This document shows, in pieces, positions 1 to 7,125 of a DNA stretch of 10,915 nt (position 1 is the first letter of the stretch; the number at the start of each line of letters is the position of its first letter). Below the pieces are notes generated by a model. The model made no database searches. It was not told the DNA's origin and saw nothing but the letters and a program-made list of their open reading frames with translations. The translations under genes and the position numbers were made by a program. This stretch comes from CAYLZN01 sp964387935. Lineage in GTDB: Bacteria > Acidobacteriota > Vicinamibacteria > Vicinamibacterales > JAFNAJ01. The DNA is taken from contig CAYLZN010000198.1 of assembly GCA_964387935.1 (NCBI GenBank), positions 1 through 10,915 on the forward strand, in the 5' to 3' direction.

Positions 1-727
1 GCCCGTAGACGTCCTCGTACGAAGGCAGGTGCGGCGTGGACGCGAAGCCGCGTAGTGTCAGCCCGTTCGCCTTCTTCTCCGACCTGAGCACCTCGCGCGC
101 CCGCGCGACGAACTCGGCGGCAAGCTGCGCCGTGCGTTCGCTGGCCGCATCGAGCGCGCGCGGAGCGAGCGGCGGTGCGCCGGTCACCTGGGGATCCGTA
201 TCGTGCACGTGGCCCCCCAGCCCGGTGCCGCGCAGGACGAGCACGAACCGGTGCTCCTTGACCGGCTCGACGAAGAGCTCCACGCCCGGGATGGTGATGG
301 TCCCGAGCTTCTTCGCGAGCGGCGCGCTCTCCCCGGTGGGGATGCGTCCGGCGCGGCGGTCGCTGATGTGGCCGGCGGCGTCGAGGGTGCAGTAGTTGCC
401 CCGGACGGCCACGTCGCCGTCCTCGAGCGGGAACCCGATGCCGGTGGCCTCGAGGGCGCCGCGCCCGATCGTATACGCGAGCGGGTCGTAGCCGAAGAGC
501 CCGAGGTGCCCGGGGCCGCTGCCAGGCGTGATGCCGGGGGCCACCGGATCGTGCAGGCCGAGCACGCCTCGCGTGGCAAGTGCGTCCAGGTTCGGGTGGG
601 TGGCCGCTTCGAGCTCCGTCGGGCCGCCCGGCTCCATGGGCAGCCCGCCGAGCCCGTCGGCGACCAGCATGACGATCTTCGCGTCGTTGGTGAGATTGAG
701 GGACCGCGTGAGCTCGTGCATGTCCAT
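1..727 (-). CDS. apgM: Cofactor-independent (archaeal-type) phosphoglycerate mutase, 3' part beyond window
   Basis: Interconverts 3-phosphoglycerate and 2-phosphoglycerate in glycolysis and gluconeogenesis without 2,3-bisphosphoglycerate; cytosolic, alkaline-phosphatase superfamily. About 242 residues are visible, starting MDMHELTRS; an in-frame stop lies just upstream of the ATG at 727-725, so the start is this ATG or the next one at 721-719. The N-terminal metal site reads MLVADGLGGLP. It is followed by an EAATHPNLDALATRG segment, then GITPGSGPGHLGLFGYDP, which carries the serine expected to form the phosphoenzyme. Further on are RGNYCTLD and DRRAGRIPTGE, typical of the COG3635 family, and HDTDPQ near residue 185. 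The reading frame runs open off the left edge, so roughly the last 40% of a typical ~400-residue protein is missing. It is divergent from the receptor gene, with 34 bases between start codons. It is a housekeeping gene with no evident link to the operon. The family call is secure. Confidence 0.93.
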   Translation of the reverse strand, partial: MDMHELTRSLNLTNDAKIVMLVADGLGGLPMEPGGPTELEAATHPNLDALATRGVLGLHDPVAPGITPGSGPGHLGLFGYDPLAYTIGRGALEATGIGFPLEDGDVAVRGNYCTLDAAGHISDRRAGRIPTGESAPLAKKLGTITIPGVELFVEPVKEHRFVLVLRGTGLGGHVHDTDPQVTGAPPLAPRALDAASERTAQLAAEFVARAREVLRSEKKANGLTLRGFASTPHLPSYEDVYG

Positions 728-761
728 GACGAGTCACCATATCATGTCAGCCGGGCCACTC
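728..761. promoter_or_regulatory. Short divergent intergenic region with possible weak promoter elements
   Basis: Only 34 bases separate the apgM start codon from the receptor start codon. On the plus strand TATCAT (740-745) matches a sigma70 -10 box at five of six positions, but there is no convincing -35 box 16-18 bases upstream, and transcription from it would leave a leader of only about 10 bases. No good ribosome binding site is seen before the ATG at 762. Promoters for one or both genes probably extend into the opposing coding sequence. Weak evidence. Confidence 0.2.
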
Positions 762-2393
762 ATGAAGAACCTCCACATCCGCACGCGACTCATCATCCTG
801 CTCGTCGCCGTCACCGTGGTGGCGGTGTTGCTTCGGCTCGAAGGCGCCTGGCGCGCGCACGAACTGGCGCAGGAAATCGACGAGATGTATCGCCTCCGCA
901 TCGTCCCGATGGAAGCGCTCAAGGACATGTCGGACGAGGCGGCCCACGCCCTGGTCCGGCTCCCGGCGAAGGTCCGGACGGGCATGATGTCGGCCGAGCA
1001 GGGCGCCGCGGCGCTGGACTCCGCCTGGAAGCACATCGACGCCGCGTGGGTCCGCTACGAGCCGGGGATCGACTCGGTCGCGGAGCAGCAGCAGGCGCGC
1101 GCGCTGAGGGCCAGTCTGGACGCGGCGCGCGGGCTCTCGCTCCGTGGGCGTGAGCGGCTGCTCCAGGGTGACCTGGCCGCGTTCGAGCAGCTCGCCGCCA
1201 AGGACCTCCTGCCGCAGGCCGAGGACGTCACGCGGCTGACCACCACGCTGGTAGAACTGAATTTCGACCTGGCGCGACAGTCCGACCAGCGGGTCGCCAG
1301 CAGGTACCGCCGGAGCGTCATCCTGAGCGGCCTGCTCGCCCTCGGGATGCTCGCCGCCATCATGGCCCTGGGCGTGTCGGTCATTCGCTCGATCTCCCAG
1401 GCGCTTCGCAAGGTGTCGCAGCAGCTCAACGCGCTGGCCGAGGGCGAGGGCAACCTCGCGCTCCGGATTCCAGTCGTCGGCGACGACGAGATCACTGACC
1501 TGTCGAAGGCGTTCAACGGGCTGATGGACAAGCTGCAGGGCCTGGTGCGGCGCGTGCAGGAGTCGGGGATCAAGGTCGCCACCTCGGCGACCGAGCTGGC
1601 CGCCTCCGCGCGACAGCAGGAGGCCACCGTGGCGCAGCAGGCGGCCTCGACCAACGAGGTCGAGAGCGCCGCCCGCCAGATCGCAGACACGGCGCGCGAG
1701 CTCGCCACGACCATGCACGATTTCACCGGCGCCTCGCAACAGGCGCTGGACCTCGCCGCCACCGGCCGCGCCAACCTGTCGCGCATGGAGCAGACCATTC
1801 GGCAGGTGGACGCCGCGTCGAGCTCCATCGGCGACAGGCTCGCGGCCATCAACGCCAAGGCCACCAACATCACGAGCATCGTCACCACGATCACCAAGGT
1901 GGCCGACCAGACCAACCTGCTCTCGCTCAATGCGGCTATCGAAGCGGCCAAGGCGGGCGAGTTCGGACAGGGATTCGGCGTGGTCGCCCGGGAGATTCGC
2001 CGCCTCGCCGACCAGACCGCCGTGGCGACGCTCGACATCGAGCAGACGGTGAAGGAGATGCAGGTCGCCGTGTCCTCGGGCGTGATGAGCATGGAGAAGT
2101 TCTCCGCCGAGGTGCGGGCCACCGTGGACGACGTGTCGCGCGCGAGCGCGCAGCTTGGGGCCGTCATCGATCAGGTCAACGTGCTCGGGCCCCGGTTCCT
2201 GGTCGTGGGCGAGGGCATGGCGACCCAGTCACAGGGCGCCCAGCAGATCAGCACCGCCATGACCGAGTTGAGCCAGTCGGCGAGCCAGACGGCCGACGCG
2301 CTCCGGGAATCCTCGCGTGCCATCGCGCAGCTCAACGAGGCCGCCCGCGAGCTGCAGAAGGAGGTGGCGCGGTTCGCGGGCACCGGCGCATGA
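762..2393 (+). CDS. wspA: Membrane methyl-accepting chemotaxis receptor, WspA-like
   Basis: Probable sensory receptor that controls the CheA-type kinase encoded four genes downstream. The 543-residue product has a transmembrane segment at about residues 8-25 and a largely helical periplasmic region at about 27-183, consistent with a four-helix-bundle sensor. A second transmembrane segment lies at 186-208, then a HAMP domain to about 262 and a long coiled-coil signalling domain. The kinase-contact hairpin contains QTNLLSLNAAIEAAKAGEFG (N390 in the LNAAIEA core) and is followed by GFGVVAREIRRLADQTAVAT. The ADQTAVAT..IEQTVKEMQ stretch after the tip resembles Pseudomonas WspA as I remember it. 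ATG 762 is chosen because the frame upstream is antisense apgM and MKNLHIRTR leads straight into the first membrane helix; ATG 744 is an alternative. The protein ends FAGTGA, without a CheR-docking pentapeptide. Its stop overlaps the next start by 4 bases. The receptor call is certain; the Wsp assignment rests on gene order and the hairpin region. Confidence 0.92.
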   Translation: MKNLHIRTRLIILLVAVTVVAVLLRLEGAWRAHELAQEIDEMYRLRIVPMEALKDMSDEAAHALVRLPAKVRTGMMSAEQGAAALDSAWKHIDAAWVRYEPGIDSVAEQQQARALRASLDAARGLSLRGRERLLQGDLAAFEQLAAKDLLPQAEDVTRLTTTLVELNFDLARQSDQRVASRYRRSVILSGLLALGMLAAIMALGVSVIRSISQALRKVSQQLNALAEGEGNLALRIPVVGDDEITDLSKAFNGLMDKLQGLVRRVQESGIKVATSATELAASARQQEATVAQQAASTNEVESAARQIADTARELATTMHDFTGASQQALDLAATGRANLSRMEQTIRQVDAASSSIGDRLAAINAKATNITSIVTTITKVADQTNLLSLNAAIEAAKAGEFGQGFGVVAREIRRLADQTAVATLDIEQTVKEMQVAVSSGVMSMEKFSAEVRATVDDVSRASAQLGAVIDQVNVLGPRFLVVGEGMATQSQGAQQISTAMTELSQSASQTADALRESSRAIAQLNEAARELQKEVARFAGTGA

Positions 2394-2845
2394 CCCTTGT
2401 CGCCTTCTCGCTCGGGGGCCGGCGGTACGGGATCGGCATCGAGATGGTGACCGCCGTGCTGCCGGTGCCTCCGCTTCGTCCGCTTGCGGGTGTGCCGGCA
2501 TGGGTGGCGGGGCTGATGCGGTTCGGGGGACGCCTGGTGCCCGTCATCGATCTCGCGAGGGCTCACGGCGAACCGCCGGTGTCGCGGGCGTTCGGCACGC
2601 GCGTCATGATCGTCAGATACCCGATGGACGACGGGCCGCCGCGCTGGCTGGGCCTCATGGCCGAGCGCGTGAGCGACATCGTGCAGATCGACGGCTCGAC
2701 CCTCCAGTCGGCCGGCGTTCGCAGCAGCCTGCCATGGCTCGGCCGGCTGGGCCCGGAGGGCGACGGGACGCTCGTGCAGCTCGTCGAGATCGGGGACCTG
2801 ATGCCGGAGGCGGTGCGGGCGCTGCTGCTCCGCGCCGAGGCGTAG
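2390..2845 (+). CDS. wspB: CheW-like coupling protein, WspB-like
   Basis: Single-domain CheW adaptor of 151 residues that would bridge the receptor signalling tip and the P5 domain of the kinase at the membrane. It begins MTLVAFSLGGRRYGIGIEMV, the usual CheW first strand (F.LGG..YGI.I..V). This is followed by LPVPPLRPLAGVPAWVAGLMRFGGRLVPVIDL, which matches the CheW core pattern of an ..hP..hxGlhxhRGxhhPVIDL stretch. The central GLMAERVSDIVQI is the second half of the fold. The arginine of the usual NLRG motif is shifted (LMRFGG), a common variation in alternative chemosensory clusters. The ATG at 2390 overlaps the receptor's TGA (ATGA), indicating coupled translation. There are two CheW genes in the operon; this one is assigned to WspB by position directly after the receptor. 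Confidence 0.88.
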   Translation: MTLVAFSLGGRRYGIGIEMVTAVLPVPPLRPLAGVPAWVAGLMRFGGRLVPVIDLARAHGEPPVSRAFGTRVMIVRYPMDDGPPRWLGLMAERVSDIVQIDGSTLQSAGVRSSLPWLGRLGPEGDGTLVQLVEIGDLMPEAVRALLLRAEA

Positions 2846-2858
2846 TCTGGGGCACATC

Positions 2859-4148
2859 GTGGAGTTCACCGCGCTCGAACGCTGGCTGGAACGCGAGATC
2901 GGGCTCGATCCGGACGCGAGCGGCCGGGACGAGATCGCCCGCGCGGGACGCGCCCGCATGCGCGAACTCGGCCTGGACTCCGTCGACGGCTATCTCGAGC
3001 GCCTGCGCGTCGACATGTCCGAGCGCGACGAGATCGTCGAGGCCGTCCTGGTGCCGGAAACCTGGTTCTTTCGCGAACCCGGCGCGCTCGCGGTCCTTCG
3101 CGATCGCGTCGCGGCGCACGTCACGGCCGGCCGGACCGTGCCGTTTCGCGTGCTCTCCTTGCCGTGCGCGACCGGCGAAGAACCGTACTCGATCGCGATC
3201 GCGCTGGTGGAAGCCGGGTTGCCGCCGGGCGCCTTCCACGTGCAGGGCGCGGACATCAGCCAGCGGTCGCTCGCGCAGGCGCGTGCCGCGCGCTACGGTG
3301 CCCGAGCCCTGCGTCACACCACCGGGGAGGTCCGCCATCGGTTCTTCACGCCGGCTGGCGAGGGGTTCCAGTTGAGCGACGAGATCGTGCGGCTCGTGCA
3401 GTTCAGGCGCGCCAACCTGGTCGATCCACAGCTCCTCGACGGCGAGGCCGCCTGCGACGCCATCTTCTGCCGCAACGCCCTCATGTATCTCAGCCCGAAC
3501 ATGCGCCAGCGCGTGCTGGGCACCTTCGCGGCCTGCCTGGCCGATGGCGGCCTGCTGTGCACGGGCCACGCCGAAGGCCTGCGCCTCGTGCGGCCCCTGT
3601 TCGAGTCGGCGGGGCTCGCGCACGCGTTCGCCTACCGGCGGGCGGCGAGTGGCACATCGGCGCGGGCGGGCATCACGCTCACGTCCACGACTCGGCCGGC
3701 GCCGAGCACGAGGGTGCCAGCCGCGGCGGCTCCTCGAGATCCCGTGGTGCCTGTCGGGAGCGTGCGGAGCGTCGATCCGGTCGAGGTCTCACCCGCGCTT
3801 CCTGNNNNNNNNNNGGACACGGAGGTGCTCGCCGAGATCGGGCGCCTGGCCGACGCGGGGCACCTCGACGCCGCCCGCGCGCGCCGCCTCGATCTCCTCG
3901 CCGTGCGGCCGATGTCGGCCGACGCCTACCACTGGCGCGGCGTCATCGACCTCGCTGACGGCCGCCGCGCGGACGCCGAGGATGCCTTGCGCCGGGCGGT
4001 CTATCTCGATCCGTACCACGAGGAGGCCTTGCTGCTGCTGGCCCGCGAGCGGGAACGCCACGGCGATCGGTCCGAGGCCCAGCGCCTCCGGCGTCGCGCG
4101 GCCCGGGCGCGCGACAGCCACGGCATCGCGCGCGAGGTGACGCCGTGA
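2859..4148 (+). CDS. wspC: CheR-type receptor methyltransferase with C-terminal TPR, WspC-like (contains assembly gap)
   Basis: S-adenosylmethionine-dependent methyltransferase that would methylate glutamates of the receptor and tune its kinase-activating state. It starts with GTG at 2859, preceded by a GGGG run at 2849-2852, 13 bases after the previous stop. Residues 1-60 are the helical CheR N-domain. VPETWFFREP precedes the catalytic domain, the SAM-binding motif LSLPCATGEEPYS is at residues 99-111, and IFCRNALMYLS is at 202-212. A low-complexity Pro/Ala/Arg/Thr-rich linker (about 270-315) leads to a C-terminal helical repeat region with TPR-like units (YHWRGVIDLADGRRADAEDALRRAVYLDP). CheR-TPR fusions are characteristic of WspC-like proteins and do not need a receptor pentapeptide. 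Ten Ns (3805-3814) fall in the linker. The frame is the same on both sides if the gap really is 10 bases, but its true length is unknown. Nominal length is 429 residues. The GTGA at 4145-4148 overlaps the next gene. Confidence 0.9.
   Translation: MEFTALERWLEREIGLDPDASGRDEIARAGRARMRELGLDSVDGYLERLRVDMSERDEIVEAVLVPETWFFREPGALAVLRDRVAAHVTAGRTVPFRVLSLPCATGEEPYSIAIALVEAGLPPGAFHVQGADISQRSLAQARAARYGARALRHTTGEVRHRFFTPAGEGFQLSDEIVRLVQFRRANLVDPQLLDGEAACDAIFCRNALMYLSPNMRQRVLGTFAACLADGGLLCTGHAEGLRLVRPLFESAGLAHAFAYRRAASGTSARAGITLTSTTRPAPSTRVPAAAAPRDPVVPVGSVRSVDPVEVSPALPXXXXDTEVLAEIGRLADAGHLDAARARRLDLLAVRPMSADAYHWRGVIDLADGRRADAEDALRRAVYLDPYHEEALLLLARERERHGDRSEAQRLRRRAARARDSHGIAREVTP
3805..3814. other. Assembly gap (10 Ns) inside the CheR-TPR gene
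   Basis: Ten unresolved bases lie in the linker between the methyltransferase and TPR regions. Runs of exactly ten Ns are often placeholders rather than measured lengths, so the number of missing linker residues, and formally the reading-frame continuity, cannot be read here. Confidence 0.98.
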
Positions 4149-4804
4149 CCCGTGCGCCCGAACCGCGGTGCTGGCTCAGCATCGGCGTGTGGGGTCGGCA
4201 GGAGCCCCGCTGTGTCGAGCTGCCCCGCGTGGTCCATTGCCAGAATTGCGAGGTCTACCAGCACGCCGGACGCGCGCTGCTGGATCAGGCGCCTCCGGAG
4301 GGCTACGAGGCCGAGTGGATCGGGCTCGAGGCGGACGTGTCGGGCTCGCCCCCCGCCGCGCGCGAGACCGTGGTCGTGTTCCGCATCGCCGGCGAGCTGC
4401 TCGCCCTGCCCCAGCACGTCGTCGGCGAGGTGGTCGAGTGGCGGACGATTCGCACGATCCCCGGCCGCCGCGACGCGGTGCTGGGCCTCGTGAACGTGCG
4501 GGGCGATCTGCACGTGTGCGTCTCACTCGAGGTGCTGTTCGACGGCGACCGTTCCGGGCTCGCCGCGATGGGCCCGAACGCACGTCTCCTGAGGATCGGG
4601 GACGCCGAAGGGGAGTGGGTGATTCCCGTCGAAGACGTCCTGGGGCTGCCCGAAGTGGACCCGGACTCGCTGCGGGCGGTGCCGGTGACGCTCTTCAAGT
4701 CCGGCAGTGCCTACGTCCGGGGCGTCTTCGACTACCACGACCAGCCGGTGGGCTGGCTCGACGCGGACCTGCTGCTGGCCGCCCTCCGACGGAGGCTCGC
4801 ATGA
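4145..4804 (+). CDS. wspD: Second CheW-like coupling protein with N-terminal cysteine cluster, WspD-like
   Basis: CheW adaptor of 219 residues with an extra ~70-residue N-terminal region. The GTG start at 4145 overlaps the previous TGA. It is favoured over later starts because it keeps the N-terminal motif CWLSIGVWG..(C23)..HCQNCEVY, which as I remember it is also conserved in Pseudomonas WspD. Four cysteines (C9, C23, C32, C35) and H31 fall within 27 residues and could form a metal or iron-sulfur site, but no such function is established here. The CheW fold starts near residue 72 (ETVVVFRIAGELLALPQHVV) and contains the NLRG-like core VLGLVNVRGDLHVCVSLEVL. The second half runs through GEWVIPVEDVLGLPEVD to SAYVRGVFDY. 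It probably links receptor and kinase alongside the WspB-like protein; why such systems use two CheWs is not evident from sequence. The ATGA overlap with the kinase gene supports coupled expression. Confidence 0.9.
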   Translation: MTRAPEPRCWLSIGVWGRQEPRCVELPRVVHCQNCEVYQHAGRALLDQAPPEGYEAEWIGLEADVSGSPPAARETVVVFRIAGELLALPQHVVGEVVEWRTIRTIPGRRDAVLGLVNVRGDLHVCVSLEVLFDGDRSGLAAMGPNARLLRIGDAEGEWVIPVEDVLGLPEVDPDSLRAVPVTLFKSGSAYVRGVFDYHDQPVGWLDADLLLAALRRRLA

Positions 4805-7125
4805 CCAGCCGCGATCTTGGCGGGTTCTCCATGTGGGAACTCTTCCGGGCCGAGGTCGAATCCCATTCGACGACGTTGAACGCCGGGTTGCTTGCGCTCG
4901 AGCAGCACCCGGGCGACCTCGAACGGATCAAGGCGCTGATGCGGGCCGCGCACTCGATCAAGGGCGCCGCGCGGGTGGTGCGCCACGACCTCGCGGTCGA
5001 AATCGCCCACGCGATGGAAGACCGCCTCGTTGCCGCGCAGCAGGGTCAGCAGCCACTCACGCCGGAGGCGATGCAACTGCTCCTCGATGGCGTCGATCTG
5101 CTGGGCCGCGTGTCCCCGACATCGGAGAGCGCCCGTGACCCCAGCGTCGAAGCGGCCCGGGCGGACGCCGAGCGCGTCGTGCGCGCCCTCCGAACGGCGC
5201 CGCAGGTACCCGCCGCCCCGCCGGCGTCATCCCCGCCGCCGTCACCCGGAGCTCCGCCTGCAGAGGCGCCTGTCGTCGCGCCGCCGGCAGCCACCGTGAC
5301 AGCCCCGGCGCACACGGAACGTGCCATCCGTCTCACCGCGCAAGGGGTGACCCGTATGATGGGCCTGGCCGGCGAAGCCGTCGTCGGCCTGCGTTGGCTG
5401 GAGCCGTTCGGGTCGCGACTCGCGTCGTTCAAGGGTCGGCTGGCAGACGCCGCGAGGGACATCGAGGGACTCGCGCAGGAACTCGGCACACAGGCGGCGG
5501 CCGACCAGGCGCGCGGTCGCGCGTTCGCCCTGTATCGGCGGGTCGAAGACCTCAGGGCCGACGTCACCGAGCTCATCGCGGGTCTCGAGGGCTTCCTGTC
5601 GCGCCAGGAAGCGCTGTCGGATCGGCTCTTCCGTGAAGTGCAATCGACGCGGATGCGTCCGTTCGCCGACCTCGCCGAGGCCTTCCCGCGCCTCGTGCGC
5701 GATCTCGCCAAGCAATTGGGCAAGCAGGTCCGGCTGGAGGTCGAGGGTCGCCCCACCGAGGTCGACCGCGACGTGGCCGCGATGCTCGAAGCGCCGCTGA
5801 TCCACGCCGTCCGCAATGCGATCGACCACGGCATCGAGCTGCCTGCGGATCGCCTGCGGGCAGGCAAGCCCGAGACCGGCACGATCCGGCTCAGTGCCTG
5901 GCATCGTGCGGGCATGCTCAGGGTCGAAGTCGCCGACGATGGGAGGGGCGTCGAGGAGGGAGGGCTGCGACAGGTCATCGTGCGCCGCGGACTCGCCGAC
6001 GAGGCGATGGTCGCTCGCCTGTCGTCGGAGGAAGTGCTGGCGTTTCTCTTCCTGCCCGGGTTCACGACCGCCGCGTCGGTGAGCGACGTCTCCGGCCGAG
6101 GGGTCGGCCTCGACGTGGCGATGGAGGCGGTGAAGCAGGTCGGGGGGAAGGTCCACGTCACCAGCAGGCCCGGGGCGGGGTTGACGCTCCGATTCGACGT
6201 GCCCGTGACGCTTTCCGTGATGGCGGCGCTGATCACCGAGGTCGCGGGTGAGCCCTACGCGCTCCCGATGAACCGGATCGAGCGGGTCGAGCGCGTCGCG
6301 CGCGACGTCGTCCGCACGCTGGAGGGGCGGGCCTACGTCACGATGACGCTCCTGGGGGGCGACCACGCCGACGGCACGGCCGTGCAGCCATCGGGGTCGG
6401 GGCTACGTGACGAGCAGCTCGTCGGTCTCGTGACCGCGCGGCAGGTGCTGGGCGTGCCCGGGGATCCGCCGCCCGGCGACACGCTGTCGGTGGTCGTGAT
6501 CCGGAACGGCCGGGACCTGTACGGCCTGGTCGTCGATCGGATCGTCGGCGAGCAGTCGATCGCCGTGCGCCCGCTCGACGCGCGCCTGGGCAAGGTCCCG
6601 AACATCGGGGCGGCGGGCCTGATGGTGGATGCCGAGCCGCTGCTGGTCGTCGACGTCGACGACCTCGTGCGCCGCATCGATCAGATCCTGACTGGAGGCC
6701 GGCTGGCCCCCATCGCGCCGGGCAGTGCGTCTGGTCCGGCGACGGGCACGCGCGTGCTGATCGTCGACGACTCGATCACGGTCCGCGAGGTCGAGCGGCA
6801 GCTGCTCGAGAGCCAGGGCTACCGTGTCGAGGTCGCCGTCGACGGCATCGACGGCTGGAACGCGGTGAGGACCGGCCACTACGATCTCGTGGTGACCGAT
6901 GTCGACATGCCGAGAATGGACGGCTTCGAGCTCGTGCGACGCATCCGGGCGGACCGCCGGTTCGCCACGCTGCCGGTGATGGTGGTGTCGTACAAGGACC
7001 GCGACGAGGACCGGCTGCGCGGCCTCGACGCGGGTGCCAGCTACTACCTGCCGAAGGCGAGCTTCCAGGATCAGTCCTTCCTCGCCGCGGTCGTCGATCT
7101 GATTGGACATCCAACGGAATCATGA
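4801..7125 (+). CDS. wspE: Hybrid CheA histidine kinase with C-terminal receiver, WspE-like
   Basis: Central kinase of the pathway, 774 residues, cytosolic but docked to the receptor array through CheW. The N-terminal histidine phosphotransfer (P1) domain carries AAHSIKGAARV with phosphorylatable H51. A Pro/Ala-rich linker (about 132-172) follows and there is no recognisable CheY-docking P2 domain, as in other WspE-like kinases. Next are the helical dimerisation region and the ATPase domain: N box HAVRNAIDHGIE (about 333-345), G1 DDGRGV from D379, F box FLPGFTT (about 417), and G2 SGRGVGLDVA from S431. A CheW-like P5 domain spans about 465-635. The C-terminal receiver starts VLIVDDS (652), with phosphoacceptor D700 in VVTDVDMPRMDG and conserved K752 in YLPKASF, so it looks functional. 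The ATG at 4801 overlaps the wspD stop; the open frame upstream is only a GC-rich shadow. The family call is certain. Confidence 0.95.
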   Translation: MTSRDLGGFSMWELFRAEVESHSTTLNAGLLALEQHPGDLERIKALMRAAHSIKGAARVVRHDLAVEIAHAMEDRLVAAQQGQQPLTPEAMQLLLDGVDLLGRVSPTSESARDPSVEAARADAERVVRALRTAPQVPAAPPASSPPPSPGAPPAEAPVVAPPAATVTAPAHTERAIRLTAQGVTRMMGLAGEAVVGLRWLEPFGSRLASFKGRLADAARDIEGLAQELGTQAAADQARGRAFALYRRVEDLRADVTELIAGLEGFLSRQEALSDRLFREVQSTRMRPFADLAEAFPRLVRDLAKQLGKQVRLEVEGRPTEVDRDVAAMLEAPLIHAVRNAIDHGIELPADRLRAGKPETGTIRLSAWHRAGMLRVEVADDGRGVEEGGLRQVIVRRGLADEAMVARLSSEEVLAFLFLPGFTTAASVSDVSGRGVGLDVAMEAVKQVGGKVHVTSRPGAGLTLRFDVPVTLSVMAALITEVAGEPYALPMNRIERVERVARDVVRTLEGRAYVTMTLLGGDHADGTAVQPSGSGLRDEQLVGLVTARQVLGVPGDPPPGDTLSVVVIRNGRDLYGLVVDRIVGEQSIAVRPLDARLGKVPNIGAAGLMVDAEPLLVVDVDDLVRRIDQILTGGRLAPIAPGSASGPATGTRVLIVDDSITVREVERQLLESQGYRVEVAVDGIDGWNAVRTGHYDLVVTDVDMPRMDGFELVRRIRADRRFATLPVMVVSYKDRDEDRLRGLDAGASYYLPKASFQDQSFLAAVVDLIGHPTES

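Noticed and set aside
528..761. Upstream in-frame extension of the receptor gene (about 78 extra residues)
   Set aside because: It lies antisense over the conserved apgM coding sequence, has no receptor-like content, and would bury the first membrane helix behind a Pro/Ser/Arg-rich stretch.
747..1739. Long minus-strand open frames opposite the operon (for example 747-1739, 1055-2167, 5242-6366, 7071-8363)
   Set aside because: They are typical high-GC antisense frames, rich in Arg, Ser, Pro and His, with no recognisable domain and fully overlapping well-identified genes.
4168..4800. Upstream in-frame extension of the kinase gene (about 211 residues)
   Set aside because: It overlaps the recognisable WspD-like CheW in another frame and is Arg/Gly/Ala-rich shadow sequence; the P1 domain begins just after the ATG at 4801.
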